Part shown: piece by piece, positions 1 to 7,345 of the stretch
How the letters are laid out: the number at the start of each line of letters is the position of its first letter
How positions within the stretch are numbered: position 1 is the stretch's first letter
Origin: JABICX01 sp964528765
Lineage (GTDB): Archaea; Nanobdellota; Nanobdellia; UBA10117; JABICX01
Length of the DNA: 23,369 nucleotides
Direction of reading: 5' to 3'
Assembly (NCBI GenBank): GCA_964528765.1
Contig: CAZGVA010000014.1
Location: 1-23,369, forward strand
Notes under the pieces: generated by a model
Database searches by the model: none
Told to the model about the DNA's origin: nothing
What the model saw: only the letters and a program-made list of their open reading frames with translations
Program-made: the position numbers and the translations under genes

Positions 1-1
1 T

Positions 2-331
2 TTGAAAGAGCATCTTAAGGCAGCAATTGATGGAGAACATTACGAGCAAACTCATATGTATCCTGAATTTGCAAAGATTGCTGAAGAAGAAGGTTTTTCT
101 GAAATTTCAGAAGTTTTTAAACAGATTGGCGAAGCAGAAGTTGCACATGAAAAAAGGTTCAATAAACTTTTGAAGCGAGTTGAAGATGGAAGTATGTTTA
201 AAGAAAATAAACCAATTAAATGGAAATGTGGAAATTGTGGTTATGTTCATGAAGGAAAAACACCTTTGAAATTATGCCCTGCTTGCGCACATCCTCAAGG
301 TTATTTTGAAAGACTTGCGGAGAATTATTAA
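2..331 (+). CDS. rbr: Rubrerythrin, C-terminal part (cut by left edge)
   Basis: Rubrerythrin is a cytosolic non-haem di-iron peroxidase that reduces hydrogen peroxide with electrons passed through its rubredoxin domain. The visible 109 residues hold the second half of the ferritin-like bundle, with the iron-ligand helix GEHYEQTH near residues 11-18 and an ExxH pair (E46, H49). A rubredoxin domain follows, with CGNC at 76-79 and CPAC at 92-95. Full-length family members are about 190 residues, so roughly 80 N-terminal residues lie outside the window. The TTG at position 2 is an internal Leu codon, not a start. The gene ends 2 nt before the cupin gene, with a weak GGAG (319-322) serving that gene, and heads an operon with the cupin and desulfoferrodoxin. 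Family assignment is firm. Confidence 0.95.
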   Translation: MKEHLKAAIDGEHYEQTHMYPEFAKIAEEEGFSEISEVFKQIGEAEVAHEKRFNKLLKRVEDGSMFKENKPIKWKCGNCGYVHEGKTPLKLCPACAHPQGYFERLAENY

Positions 332-333
332 TT

Positions 334-684
334 ATGACACATATTGTTAGAAAAGTCAAAGATGCAAAACCACGCGATATAACTTGTGGTGTAATGCGTG
401 ATTTAACTAATTCTACTGATTGTAAGAATATGGACATGGTTCATGTAACTATTACAGATAGCACAAAAAAACATTATCATAAGAAATTAACTGAAATTTA
501 CTTTGTTCTAAAAGGCGCTATTGATGTAGAATTAGATGATAAAGTCGAACATTTAGCTGAAGGAGAGATGATTATGATTTTTCCAGAAACAAATCATAAA
601 GCTCGAAAAACAAGTAAAGAAGACGCAGAGATTCTTGTTATTTGCTTACCTCCTTGGGCAGAAAGTGATGAGGTATTCGTATAA
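334..684 (+). CDS. Small single-domain cupin protein
   Basis: This 116-residue protein has both cupin motifs. Motif 1 has H47, H49 and E54 (HYH...E) followed by the conserved Gly of FVLKG. Motif 2 is GEMIMIFPETNH, with H88 as the fourth metal ligand. All four canonical metal ligands are present, so a mononuclear metal site is likely; the substrate cannot be predicted. The gene lies between rubrerythrin and desulfoferrodoxin, 2 nt after the first and overlapping the second by one base (TAATG), so the three should be translated together. That context suggests a role in oxygen or redox stress, but this is inference. C8-region and C30 cysteines exist but form no recognised motif. Confidence 0.85.
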   Translation: MTHIVRKVKDAKPRDITCGVMRDLTNSTDCKNMDMVHVTITDSTKKHYHKKLTEIYFVLKGAIDVELDDKVEHLAEGEMIMIFPETNHKARKTSKEDAEILVICLPPWAESDEVFV

Positions 685-1055
685 TGACAAAACTAAATGA
701 AGTATATCGATGTAATAAATGTAGGAATATTGTAAAAGTTTTGCACATAGGTGGAGGAACTCTTGTCTGTTGTGGTCAAGATATGGAATTGTTGAAAGTT
801 AATTCAGTTAATGCTGCTCAAGAAAAACATATTCCTGTTGTTGAAGAAACAGAAAATGGAATTAAAGTAAAAGTTGGTTCTGTTGACCATCCAATGACTG
901 AAGAGCATTATATTGAATGGATTGAAGTTCAGGCTGATGGAAAAACTTGCATAAAATATCTAAATTTAGGTGATGCACCTGAAGCAGAATTCAGTATTAC
1001 TGGCCAAGTTACAGCAAGAGCTTATTGTAATCTTCATGGATTATGGAAAAACTAA
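684..1055 (+). CDS. dfx: Desulfoferrodoxin (class I superoxide reductase, 2Fe-SOR)
   Basis: Superoxide reductase reduces superoxide to hydrogen peroxide in anaerobes without making O2; rubrerythrin can then remove the peroxide. The 123-residue length is normal. The N-terminal desulforedoxin domain has C10, C13, C29 and C30 (centre I). The catalytic centre II has H49, H69, H75, C115 and H118, with E47 and K48 next to the site. These match the classical ligand set almost position by position. The ATG overlaps the cupin stop codon (TAATG), and a GAGGT at 670-674 sits 9 nt upstream, so translation is probably coupled. Rubrerythrin and superoxide reductase in one operon make a complete superoxide-to-water route. 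This is one of the surest calls in the window. Confidence 0.97.
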   Translation: MTKLNEVYRCNKCRNIVKVLHIGGGTLVCCGQDMELLKVNSVNAAQEKHIPVVEETENGIKVKVGSVDHPMTEEHYIEWIEVQADGKTCIKYLNLGDAPEAEFSITGQVTARAYCNLHGLWKN

Positions 1056-1066
1056 TTAAACTTCAG

Positions 1067-1087
1067 AATTGTTAAAAACCAACAATT
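1067..1087. terminator. Hairpin between convergent dfx and MBL genes
   Basis: A perfect 7-bp inverted repeat (AATTGTT at 1067-1073, AACAATT at 1081-1087) with a 7-nt loop lies 11 bases after the dfx stop codon and just before the convergent MBL gene ends at 1097. A short TTTT follows at about 1095-1098. The position fits a terminator, but the stem is all-AT-rich and the T tract is short, so the call is tentative. Confidence 0.35.
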
Positions 1088-1096
1088 AACCTAATT

Positions 1097-1876
1097 TTAG
1101 ATTGTAAATGGTGCACCGTGACCTGGAACTATAAGTGAATTAGTTGATTTAGCAAGAAAAAGTAGGCCACCAATTCTTCTAATCGCCATTTGTCTTTGAG
1201 TAGCTTCTTGTTCTGAACCATCATAGTAAGTTATTTGATATGTTTGTTTAGCTTTTGCATAGGCTTCATTAATTATCGCATCACTTGTGAGTAAAACTGT
1301 GTCTGATGTATGTGTTTTTTGTAATGGTTGATTAACTGCAATGGAATCAACAATATGTAAGACTTGCAAACCATTTTGATGCCCACTAGCATCCATTATT
1401 TGGATTTCTTCAGGCCAGTTTGAGGGTAATTGATCTGGATTTAGTTTAGTGTATTTACTAAACTCACGAGTTTTTTTAGATAATTGTGTGTAATATTGAG
1501 CGAAACCTCGAAACTTACCTGAATTAGATAAAACACTCTGTAGACAATCATCATTAATTGGATAAAACCAAATAGCATTTGGAAATAAATCATTGTTAGC
1601 AAAATGGTCTGGATGAGCGTGCGACATAACAACATAGTCAATTTCATCAGAAGTTATATGCTTTGTTTGCTGAATTAATTCATCTCTATCCGATATATCT
1701 CCAGAATCATATATTATTTTAGTTCCATTGTTACCAGTTATTAGCGAAACGGTTGAACCATGACCCATATTTGCATATTGTGGAGTCCTACTCGTCATTT
1801 TGTTAAAGACAATTTCACGGGAATCTACGGGATTTGCTTTGCATCCACCCACAATTAATATATCTAAGGTAGTCAT
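1097..1876 (-). CDS. Metallo-beta-lactamase-fold hydrolase
   Basis: The protein has 259 residues and the MBL-fold zinc signature HAHPDH at 86-91. Further metal-ligand candidates are the Asp of LLTSDAI and the His of the C-terminal PGHG. An early GHGSTVSL segment and DSGD at about 57-60 match the first strands of the fold. There is no signal peptide, so it should be cytosolic. The substrate is not recognisable; it lacks RNase J, RNase Z (ELAC) or flavodiiron features, and resembles the broad group annotated as MBL-fold metallohydrolases. The ATG at 1876 is 47 bp from the divergent ogg gene and shares its promoter region. Confidence 0.85.
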   Translation of the reverse strand: MTTLDILIVGGCKANPVDSREIVFNKMTSRTPQYANMGHGSTVSLITGNNGTKIIYDSGDISDRDELIQQTKHITSDEIDYVVMSHAHPDHFANNDLFPNAIWFYPINDDCLQSVLSNSGKFRGFAQYYTQLSKKTREFSKYTKLNPDQLPSNWPEEIQIMDASGHQNGLQVLHIVDSIAVNQPLQKTHTSDTVLLTSDAIINEAYAKAKQTYQITYYDGSEQEATQRQMAIRRIGGLLFLAKSTNSLIVPGHGAPFTI

Positions 1877-1923
1877 ATTTTAAGTAAAACTAAAATTTAT
1901 TAAGTCTAACTATTAGGCGATTT
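1877..1923. promoter_or_regulatory. Compact divergent promoter, MBL gene and ogg
   Basis: Only 47 bp separate two divergent start codons. One A/T block, AAAATTTATTAA (about 1892-1903), lies about 20-27 nt from both starts and can be read as a TATA box on either strand. Both transcripts would then start at or very near their ATG. No Shine-Dalgarno sequence is visible on either side. Confidence 0.5.
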
Positions 1924-2523
1924 ATGCAAAATATTCTTAATCAGATTGAAACTCTGAGAAATTCTGAAGTGCGAGAAACAATTGATCAAAAGATGAAAGA
2001 GTTTGAGAAAGTTGAGAATGTATTTTCTGAGCTTTGTTTCTGTCTTATGACTGCTAATTTTAGTGCAAATGGCGGGATTCGAATACAAAACGCAATTGGT
2101 TCTGGATTTTCTACTTTATCTGAGCAAGACCTTGCAATTCAGCTAAAGAAATACGGACATCGTTTTCCAAATGCACGAGCAAGTTATATTTTTGAAGCAA
2201 GAAAAGTTGATTTAAGTAAATTAAAAAAACTTACTGGCGCTGAACAAAGAGACTGGCTAATTAAAAATGTAAAAGGATTGGGGATGAAAGAAGCTAGCCA
2301 CTTTTTGAGAAACATTGGATATAATGACTTTGCAATTATTGATTTTCATATTGTTGATTTGTTAGTTAAACATAAGTTGATTGAACAACCAAAGACTCTA
2401 AGCAAAAAGAATTATTTAGAAATTGAAGAAGTTCTTAGAAAGTTAGCGTATAAATCAGGTTTAAGTCTTGGGAAGTTAGATATGTATCTTTGGTATATTG
2501 AAACTGGGAAAATACTAAAATGA
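1924..2523 (+). CDS. ogg: N-glycosylase/DNA lyase, archaeal Ogg2 type
   Basis: This enzyme removes 8-oxoguanine and nicks the abasic site in base-excision repair. The 199-residue protein matches the Ogg2 subfamily found mainly in archaea. A helix-hairpin-helix segment VKGLGMKEASHFLRNIG at about 116-132 carries the catalytic lysine K122, and D140 in AIIDFH is the catalytic aspartate. The 18-residue spacing between them is that of the family. SANGGIRIQNAIG (about 47-59) and the C-terminal LDMYLWY helix (near 186-192) are also typical. The start codon is supported by a TATA block about 25 nt upstream. With the neighbouring oxidative-stress operon, the region has an oxygen-damage theme, but this gene has its own promoter. 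Confidence 0.92.
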   Translation: MQNILNQIETLRNSEVRETIDQKMKEFEKVENVFSELCFCLMTANFSANGGIRIQNAIGSGFSTLSEQDLAIQLKKYGHRFPNARASYIFEARKVDLSKLKKLTGAEQRDWLIKNVKGLGMKEASHFLRNIGYNDFAIIDFHIVDLLVKHKLIEQPKTLSKKNYLEIEEVLRKLAYKSGLSLGKLDMYLWYIETGKILK

Positions 2524-2566
2524 TTTACATTAAGAAGGATTTTATATAATAAAGTCTATCTGAATT

Positions 2567-3082
2567 ATGGTGGATTTTAGAAGTGGAAATAGTTTGCTTT
2601 TGCTTATGCAAGATGTTAATTATCAGAAAAATATTACGTCAGTTCTAAAGCAGCTTCACCTAAGAAATGTTTGTTATATAACTTTTAACAAAACTAGTGA
2701 GTTTTTAATTGAATTTTTTAATAAAAAAGGCATTAATACAGATAGTATTGTATTTATTGACGTTATCTCAGAAAAACTTCATAAAACACGTAAGCACACA
2801 AACCAGTATTTTATTAAATCAGATTTTACTTTTACTGAAATAAATCATGTTCTGGATCAATTGATAAATAAGGGTTTTGATCATATTGTTTTTGATTCAC
2901 TTACAAATCTTTTAGTATATCGGAATAAACCACAAGCTGGAAGATTTATTAATGGATTACTTCGCAAGGTAGGTAAAATCAATGTACGTATTTTATTTTA
3001 TGCTTTATTGAAAAATGAACATGAAGAATTAATCAAAGATGTTTCTTCAAAAGTTGATAAAATTATTAATTTTAGTGAGTAA
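2567..3082 (+). CDS. KaiC/RAD55-like protein without a Walker A motif
   Basis: The 171-residue protein resembles the RecA-superfamily KaiC/GvpD/RAD55 fold. It opens with a strand and turn (SGNSLLLLMQDVNYQKN, 6-22) where a Walker A loop GxxGxGKT would normally be, but no GKT/GKS is present. A Walker-B-like strand with DHIVFDSL appears near 107-114, followed by helix RFINGLLRKV (about 124-133) and a further strand ILFYALL. Such P-loop-less relatives are common in archaea and probably bind partners or nucleotides without hydrolysis; the function here is unknown. The TATA-like TTTATATAATA at 2541-2551 lies about 22 nt before the ATG, so the transcript is probably leaderless. A run of seven Ts starts right after the stop. 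Confidence 0.6.
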   Translation: MVDFRSGNSLLLLMQDVNYQKNITSVLKQLHLRNVCYITFNKTSEFLIEFFNKKGINTDSIVFIDVISEKLHKTRKHTNQYFIKSDFTFTEINHVLDQLINKGFDHIVFDSLTNLLVYRNKPQAGRFINGLLRKVGKINVRILFYALLKNEHEELIKDVSSKVDKIINFSE

Positions 3083-3089
3083 TTTTTTT
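3083..3089 (+). terminator. T7 tract directly after a stop codon
   Basis: Seven consecutive Ts follow the TAA of the KaiC-like gene without a spacer or strong hairpin. Short U tracts alone can end transcription by archaeal RNA polymerase, and the next gene is convergent, so termination here is plausible. Confidence 0.45.
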
Positions 3090-3127
3090 ATCTCAAAAGT
3101 TATTCCGCTTCGACAGAGACATATCCG

Positions 3128-4477
3128 TTAGCTTTTCTGAATAAGTTTAGTAATATATTGATTAGCCCAAATAATTGCTACAATTGAGCCGAGGATTGTC
3201 CCAATAACAATTCCCCACCAAACACCTACAAGACCATATTGTCTAGATAGCAACCAAACTGCAGGAATAATAAATACAATTGACCTTAAAAATGTGATAA
3301 TCAAAGCATTAAGACCTTTTCCGACTCCCTGGAACATTGCTGAAGAAATAATTGCAATAGCTGCAGCTGGATAAAATAAACCGATTAACTTAAAGAAAAT
3401 AATCAAATCCGCGGCAATTCTTACAGTATTATCTGAATATGTAAATATTCCTGCAACAAACGGTGCAAACAAAAACAAAACAGCTGCAATAATTAATTCA
3501 AGCATAAAACATAATTTAATTGCATAAAGAAATGCGATTTTTAGTTTTGCATAATTTTTAGAACCATATGCTGCTGCTGAAACAGATATTACTGCAGTTG
3601 CAACACCAAAAATAGGCATTATTGCAATTGTTGCAATTCGCCATCCGGTTGAGAACACAGCAACACCATCTGTTGTAGCAATGCCTACTATAATAAAATT
3701 AATTGCAACCATCATCAGCGCCATTGAAAAGTTTTGGAAAGATGCAGGTAAACCTACTTTAAAAATATCTTTAGTTAGTTCTTTACTAAATTTAAAATTC
3801 TTAAAATCAAAAGATAAGTATATATTATTCTTAAGGAAAAGCCAATAAAATAATATCAGCGAAACAACTGCCATGCTTATTACTGTTGCCCATGCAGCTC
3901 CAGCAATTCCTAAGTCTAATGTGTAAATAAAAATTGGATCAAGAATCAAATTCAAAACAGTTCCTAAAAGCATTGCAATCATAGCTTTTTTTACATTACC
4001 CTCACTACGCAAAATTGCATTTCCAACAAATGAAAATGTCATAAATATGGTTCCAAGAAAGATTATTCTAGCATATTGTACTGCAAGTAAAGTGGTTGTT
4101 CCTGAGCCCATAGAACTTATAATCTGTTCAGCAAAAGTATAAAGCAAGCCTGTGAATGCTACCGAAATTAATATCATAAATAGGAGTGTGTGTTCTGCAG
4201 CATTGTCTGCGTTTTTTTTATTTTTTGCTCCAATGAACCTAGATATTGCTGCACCACCACCGGTTCCAATACCATTGGCAATTGCAATCATAATTATAAA
4301 GAGTGGAAAAACAAATCCAATTGCTGCCAAGTGGTCTGCACCAAGACCGGCTATCCAGAAAGTATCAACTACATTGTAAAGAGAATTAACTAACATAGCT
4401 ACAATCATTGGAATTGAAAGCTTTATGATTGCTTTCTTTGGATCTCCCAGTAATGTTGCAACGCCTTCTGTTTTCAT
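3128..4477 (-). CDS. MATE-family multidrug/metabolite exporter
   Basis: The 449-residue protein has about twelve hydrophobic helices in two similar halves, the layout of MATE transporters that export organic cations with H+ or Na+ antiport. It opens with IIKLSIPMIVAMLVNSLYNVVDTFWIAGLG, near residues 17-45, a conserved first-helix region with an Asp (VDTFWI), and contains GIGTGGGAAISRFIGA near 66-81. The second half repeats the pattern with GLPASFQNFSMALMMV. No other domain is fused. A TATA-like CTTTTTATTGG lies about 26 nt upstream of the ATG, so the transcript looks leaderless. The substrate cannot be told from sequence. The call is firm at family level. Confidence 0.95.
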   Translation of the reverse strand: MKTEGVATLLGDPKKAIIKLSIPMIVAMLVNSLYNVVDTFWIAGLGADHLAAIGFVFPLFIIMIAIANGIGTGGGAAISRFIGAKNKKNADNAAEHTLLFMILISVAFTGLLYTFAEQIISSMGSGTTTLLAVQYARIIFLGTIFMTFSFVGNAILRSEGNVKKAMIAMLLGTVLNLILDPIFIYTLDLGIAGAAWATVISMAVVSLILFYWLFLKNNIYLSFDFKNFKFSKELTKDIFKVGLPASFQNFSMALMMVAINFIIVGIATTDGVAVFSTGWRIATIAIMPIFGVATAVISVSAAAYGSKNYAKLKIAFLYAIKLCFMLELIIAAVLFLFAPFVAGIFTYSDNTVRIAADLIIFFKLIGLFYPAAAIAIISSAMFQGVGKGLNALIITFLRSIVFIIPAVWLLSRQYGLVGVWWGIVIGTILGSIVAIIWANQYITKLIQKS

Positions 4478-4542
4478 ATTTTACGTTATTTGAAGCCAAT
4501 AAAAAGCTTATGCATCACATCGCGTTGTATTTTTAGAAAAAG

Positions 4543-4725
4543 ATGAAGAACACAATTCATAATTTAACTGTAAAAAAACCAGAAATTAAGTAGGTTTGGA
4601 TCGGATTAGCTGTTTTAATTATTAGCGAGCAAATTAATACTCGAACAATCTTGGGTGGAGTAATTTTAATCTGCGCAGGAATTTATTTAGAGTTACACAA
4701 CAAGAAATTAAATAATAAGAAATGA
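4543..4725 (+). pseudogene. Remnant of an EamA/DMT transporter with an in-frame TAG
   Basis: Reading from ATG 4543 gives 16 codons, then TAG at 4591-4593, then 43 open codons to TGA at 4723-4725. The part after the TAG reads as two hydrophobic helices joined by SEQINTRTILGGVILI and ending IYLELHNKK. This is the typical last-two-helix pattern of EamA-family drug/metabolite transporters, where a Glu-containing loop precedes a GG-containing final helix. Full-length family members are near 290 residues, so only the tail remains. It lies beside a MATE transporter and another small membrane protein. The simplest reading is a decayed transporter. Amber readthrough is possible in principle, but nothing else supports it. 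Confidence 0.55.
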
Positions 4726-4756
4726 TTATATATTTGAGTCAATAATTTATTTTACA

Positions 4757-5149
4757 ATGAAATTATTAAAAGCATTTATGGCTGGAGTTGTATTGCCTGT
4801 AGTTGTCTGTCCATTAATTTTTATGTGGTTAGCGTATACTGGAAAGATTAATGTTTTGGAACATATACCATTGTACTTTGTTCCAATGATCTGGGGATTA
4901 TGGAATGTATTTCTGATCGGAGTAGGAGATAAGTGTGTAATTAAGGATATAAAAACCAAATATTTGGTTCATGGTGGAACCTTGGGATTTTTAATTGCGT
5001 TAGTTGGTTTGTATGTGTTCAATATTGACATGGCTCTTTTTGGCATAGCTTTACCACAAGCATATTGGATGTTAATTGTAGCACCTATTGTATATGCACT
5101 AATCTGGAGATATGTAGTTCATCCATTAAACAAAGTGGTTAAAATATAA
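4757..5149 (+). CDS. Small four-helix membrane protein, function unknown
   Basis: The 130-residue protein has about four hydrophobic segments: roughly 5-26, 38-54, 71-90 and 98-118. Short charged loops such as GDKCVIKDIKTKY separate the second and third helices. I do not recognise a family; similar sized predicted membrane proteins are frequent in DPANN genomes. No metal-binding or catalytic motif is evident. The TATA-like ATTATATATT (4726-4735) is about 26 nt before the ATG, giving a leaderless transcript. The gene is followed by two hairpins and a T tract that should end the transcript. Confidence 0.7.
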   Translation: MKLLKAFMAGVVLPVVVCPLIFMWLAYTGKINVLEHIPLYFVPMIWGLWNVFLIGVGDKCVIKDIKTKYLVHGGTLGFLIALVGLYVFNIDMALFGIALPQAYWMLIVAPIVYALIWRYVVHPLNKVVKI

Positions 5150-5152
5150 ATC

Positions 5153-5212
5153 TTGATTACTCGGTAATCAAAGGCCGGCAAAGTATTACTTTGTTGGATT
5201 TTTTATTTTTTT
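5153..5212. terminator. Double hairpin with T tract, probably bidirectional
   Basis: The first stem pairs TTGATTAC (5153-5160) with GTAATCAA (5164-5171), a perfect 8-bp arm with a 3-nt loop. The second pairs CAAAG (5179-5183) with CTTTG (5189-5193). On the plus strand a T-rich stretch follows at 5199-5212. The minus-strand permease gene ends in the same place and reads into the hairpins followed by GATTTATATTTT. The site therefore lies between two convergent genes and could stop both. Confidence 0.6.
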
Positions 5213-6158
5213 AAATTAAATTCTGAGCAAGATTAAACAAGTAACCAGTTATTACTAATCCAATAGCTACAACTGAGAAAAAGATCAGGATAAGTTTTAA
5301 TTTTAGTACTCTTCTGAGAATTACTGCTTCAGGTAAACTAAGTGCAGCTGTTGCCATCATAAATGCTAGAGCTGTTCCAAGCGGAACACCTTTTTCAAAT
5401 AATGCAACCGCAATCGGAACAATGGCCACCGAATTAGCATACATTGGAACACCAAGTAAAACTGCAATTGGAACTGCAAGTATTCCCGTCTTGCTAACTG
5501 CACTTTCGATAAGTTGTTGTGGGACGTAATTGTGTATTATTGCACCAATACTCACTCCAACTAAAATCCAAAGCCAGAGTTTTTTAACAATTGATTTTGC
5601 TTCACTTAATCCATAATAAAATCTTTGGCGAAATGTTGAGTAAGTGACTTCTTTTTGTTTTGAGATTAAGTCTTTAACAATATATTTTCCAAGCTTCATT
5701 TTTCCTAAAATATGACCTGCAATCGTTCCAATCATAATTCCACTTAAAACATAAAGTGCAGTTATTTTCAAACCAAAAAATCCAAGCATAATTATTACAA
5801 CATATTCATTGACTAATGGGGATGTGATTAAGAAAGAGAATGCCACTCCGAGCGGAACTCCTGCTTCAATTAATCCAATGAAAACAGGTATTGATGAGCA
5901 TGAGCAAAATGGAGTCATTGCCCCAAAAATCGAAGCCAGCAGATTTCCAGAACCATACTTGGAATTTTTAACCGCTTTTTGCAATTTTTTGTTTGATATG
6001 TATGTGCGGAAATAGCTCACAACTAAAATCATGAAAAAGAGAAATACAATTATTTTAATTGAATCATATATAAAAAAATTAATGGAGTGCGCTAGTTTTG
6101 ACTCACTCGCTAAACCAATTACCGAATAAATTAGCCAGTCAATAAAAGCTTGTAGCAT
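5211..6158 (-). CDS. ArsP_1/YraQ-type permease (DUF318/UPF0718 family)
   Basis: The 315-residue protein has about eight membrane helices in two halves. It carries the family signature around residues 82-90, TPFCSCSSI with C85 and C87, followed by PVFIGLIEAGVPLG and FLITSPLVNE. Members of this family include ArsP, which exports trivalent organoarsenicals through such cysteines; others have unknown substrates. I chose ATG 6158 rather than an upstream in-frame TTG (6167), because ATG 6158 overlaps the stop codon of the preceding mini-gene as TAATG. That overlap implies coupled translation with the Cys-rich mini-protein, which could deliver the transported metal or metalloid. The substrate assignment is inference. 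Confidence 0.88.
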   Translation of the reverse strand: MLQAFIDWLIYSVIGLASESKLAHSINFFIYDSIKIIVFLFFMILVVSYFRTYISNKKLQKAVKNSKYGSGNLLASIFGAMTPFCSCSSIPVFIGLIEAGVPLGVAFSFLITSPLVNEYVVIIMLGFFGLKITALYVLSGIMIGTIAGHILGKMKLGKYIVKDLISKQKEVTYSTFRQRFYYGLSEAKSIVKKLWLWILVGVSIGAIIHNYVPQQLIESAVSKTGILAVPIAVLLGVPMYANSVAIVPIAVALFEKGVPLGTALAFMMATAALSLPEAVILRRVLKLKLILIFFSVVAIGLVITGYLFNLAQNLI

Positions 6159-6271
6159 TACTTGCAATCACAACAAGAACGACATTCATCATCCTTATTT
6201 TCAGCCTTCTTTTCTAGTTTTTTATCTGCTTTATCGAATAATTTTTTGAAAAATCCTTTTTTCTTTTCCAT
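6158..6271 (-). CDS. 37-residue Lys-rich mini-protein with a C-x2-CC-x-C tail
   Basis: This short gene reads MEKKKGFFKKLFDKADKK..., a basic amphipathic N-terminal helix, then an acidic linker, and ends DDECRSCCDCK: four cysteines in the last nine residues. Its TAA overlaps the permease ATG (TAATG). Upstream, a TATA-like CTTTTTATC at about 6293-6301 lies about 26 nt before the ATG, as for other genes in the window. The clustered cysteines suggest binding of a soft metal or metalloid, and the coupling suggests a partner for the permease; both are inference. The FFKKLFDKA helix may lie along the membrane. I do not recognise a named family, but the reading frame, promoter and overlap all support a real gene. 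Confidence 0.75.
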   Translation of the reverse strand: MEKKKGFFKKLFDKADKKLEKKAENKDDECRSCCDCK

Positions 6272-6345
6272 GAAAGTTAAAGTTCAAATAAAGATAAAAA
6301 GCTTGTGTGTTGAAAACTTATTTTAGCGAAATAGATATTTTGAAA

Positions 6346-7023
6346 TCAACGGTCTCCTTTTATGTTTTCCCATTTATCCCATTGTTTAATTAGTATTTTA
6401 TCTTTACTAATTAATTTATGTACCTTTAGAACAGTTATATAAATTTTATGTAATTTTTCTATTCTTGAATAATTTTTATAACTCCTCGATAATCGATTAT
6501 TATCCGAATAAGTATATTTACCAACATTTTCCGGTGTATTTATGGATATTGCTATAAGTAATATAATTACGTTTTTAAAAATGCGATTAAATAACTCAAG
6601 TTCAGTAGTTGATGTTTTTACAGTAAACTTTCTAACGCGACCGATTGGCTCAACTAATTCACCCTCACGCGATGTTGAATGTAATTGCCAACGCATTTTG
6701 TTTTGCTCATTAATTATTTTTTTAAATTCTGATTCATCTTCATATATATTATGTAATGCGGTTCTATTTCTTTCAAAATTCTTTGTTTCAAATTGAGTTT
6801 TCATTTCAAAAGATCCTAATATATTTAAATCAGAATTAAGATTTTGTATTTGGGCTAATAATGTGTCATTCATACGAGCTTCTGGAAAATTTCTAGCTTT
6901 TTTAATCAAGGTCATCCAATCAGTTTTAATTTCATTAAGTTCCTTAATGTCACTTTCTCCCTGGTCTTTGATCTTTTTTTCCCAATTTTTCTTAAAAATT
7001 TCTATTCCTTCATAATATGGCAT
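6346..7023 (-). CDS. Unknown charged alpha-helical protein, cysteine-free
   Basis: I do not recognise this 225-residue protein. The N-terminal 110 residues are strongly charged and likely helical, with segments such as IEIFKKNWEKKIKDQ and FKKIINEQNKMRW. A short region GRVRKFTVKTSTTELELF (about 127-144) looks like a strand pair. One hydrophobic stretch, NVIILLIAISI near 150-160, could be buried or membrane-embedded. The C-terminal 65 residues are again basic and helical. No cysteine and no catalytic motif is visible. A TATA-like TTTATTTATAC (about 7043-7053) about 25 nt upstream gives its own promoter directly behind the DUF134 gene. Base composition is like the neighbours. Confidence 0.6.
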   Translation of the reverse strand: MPYYEGIEIFKKNWEKKIKDQGESDIKELNEIKTDWMTLIKKARNFPEARMNDTLLAQIQNLNSDLNILGSFEMKTQFETKNFERNRTALHNIYEDESEFKKIINEQNKMRWQLHSTSREGELVEPIGRVRKFTVKTSTTELELFNRIFKNVIILLIAISINTPENVGKYTYSDNNRLSRSYKNYSRIEKLHKIYITVLKVHKLISKDKILIKQWDKWENIKGDR

Positions 7024-7059
7024 TATATATTATATTCCGGATGTATAAATAAATTTTGG

Positions 7060-7338
7060 TTATTTTTCGATTCGAATTGCTTTTCCATTGATTAGTGCAT
7101 CTGCGATTTTCTTACGTGCAGAATCTAAAATCCGAGAAAAAGTTGGTTGAAAAACTTCCATATTGATAGCGCATTCTTTTTGTTCAAGTTTCTGAACATC
7201 AAATAGTCTGACAGCTTCAACTTCAGCAAGTGAGAGTTCTACTTCTTCAATCTGACGAAGAGGTATACCTGCTGGCTTAAAATAATCCACATTTGGATTA
7301 AATTTTACTTTGCGATTTATGCACGGTCGAGGTGTCAT
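7060..7338 (-). CDS. DUF134/UPF0251-family DNA-binding regulator
   Basis: The 92-residue protein matches UPF0251/DUF134 along its length. It has the N-terminal RPCINRKVKFNPNVDYFKPAGIP-like block (residues 3-26), then an acidic LSLAEVEAVRLFD helix (36-48), then a sigma-70-region-4-like helix-turn-helix with the recognition helix around FQPTFSRILDSARKKIADAL (63-82). Family members are known next to genes for DUF5320-like GTGP-motif proteins and FeMo-cofactor-type proteins; two DUF5320-like genes lie about 700 bp away here. A palindrome GAATTAGTATTC at 7346-7357 lies 8 bp before the ATG, and near-identical sites flank the promoter of the DUF5320-like gene. Autoregulation is therefore likely, though inferred. 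Confidence 0.88.
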   Translation of the reverse strand: MTPRPCINRKVKFNPNVDYFKPAGIPLRQIEEVELSLAEVEAVRLFDVQKLEQKECAINMEVFQPTFSRILDSARKKIADALINGKAIRIEK

Positions 7339-7345
7339 AAATTAT

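Noticed and set aside
4152..4393. Two plus-strand frames inside the MATE gene
   Set aside because: Antisense shadows of a clear 449-residue transporter.
4591..4593. TAG as pyrrolysine or another sense codon
   Set aside because: No pyrrolysine genes or signal seen, and the product would still be only the tail of a transporter; decay is simpler.
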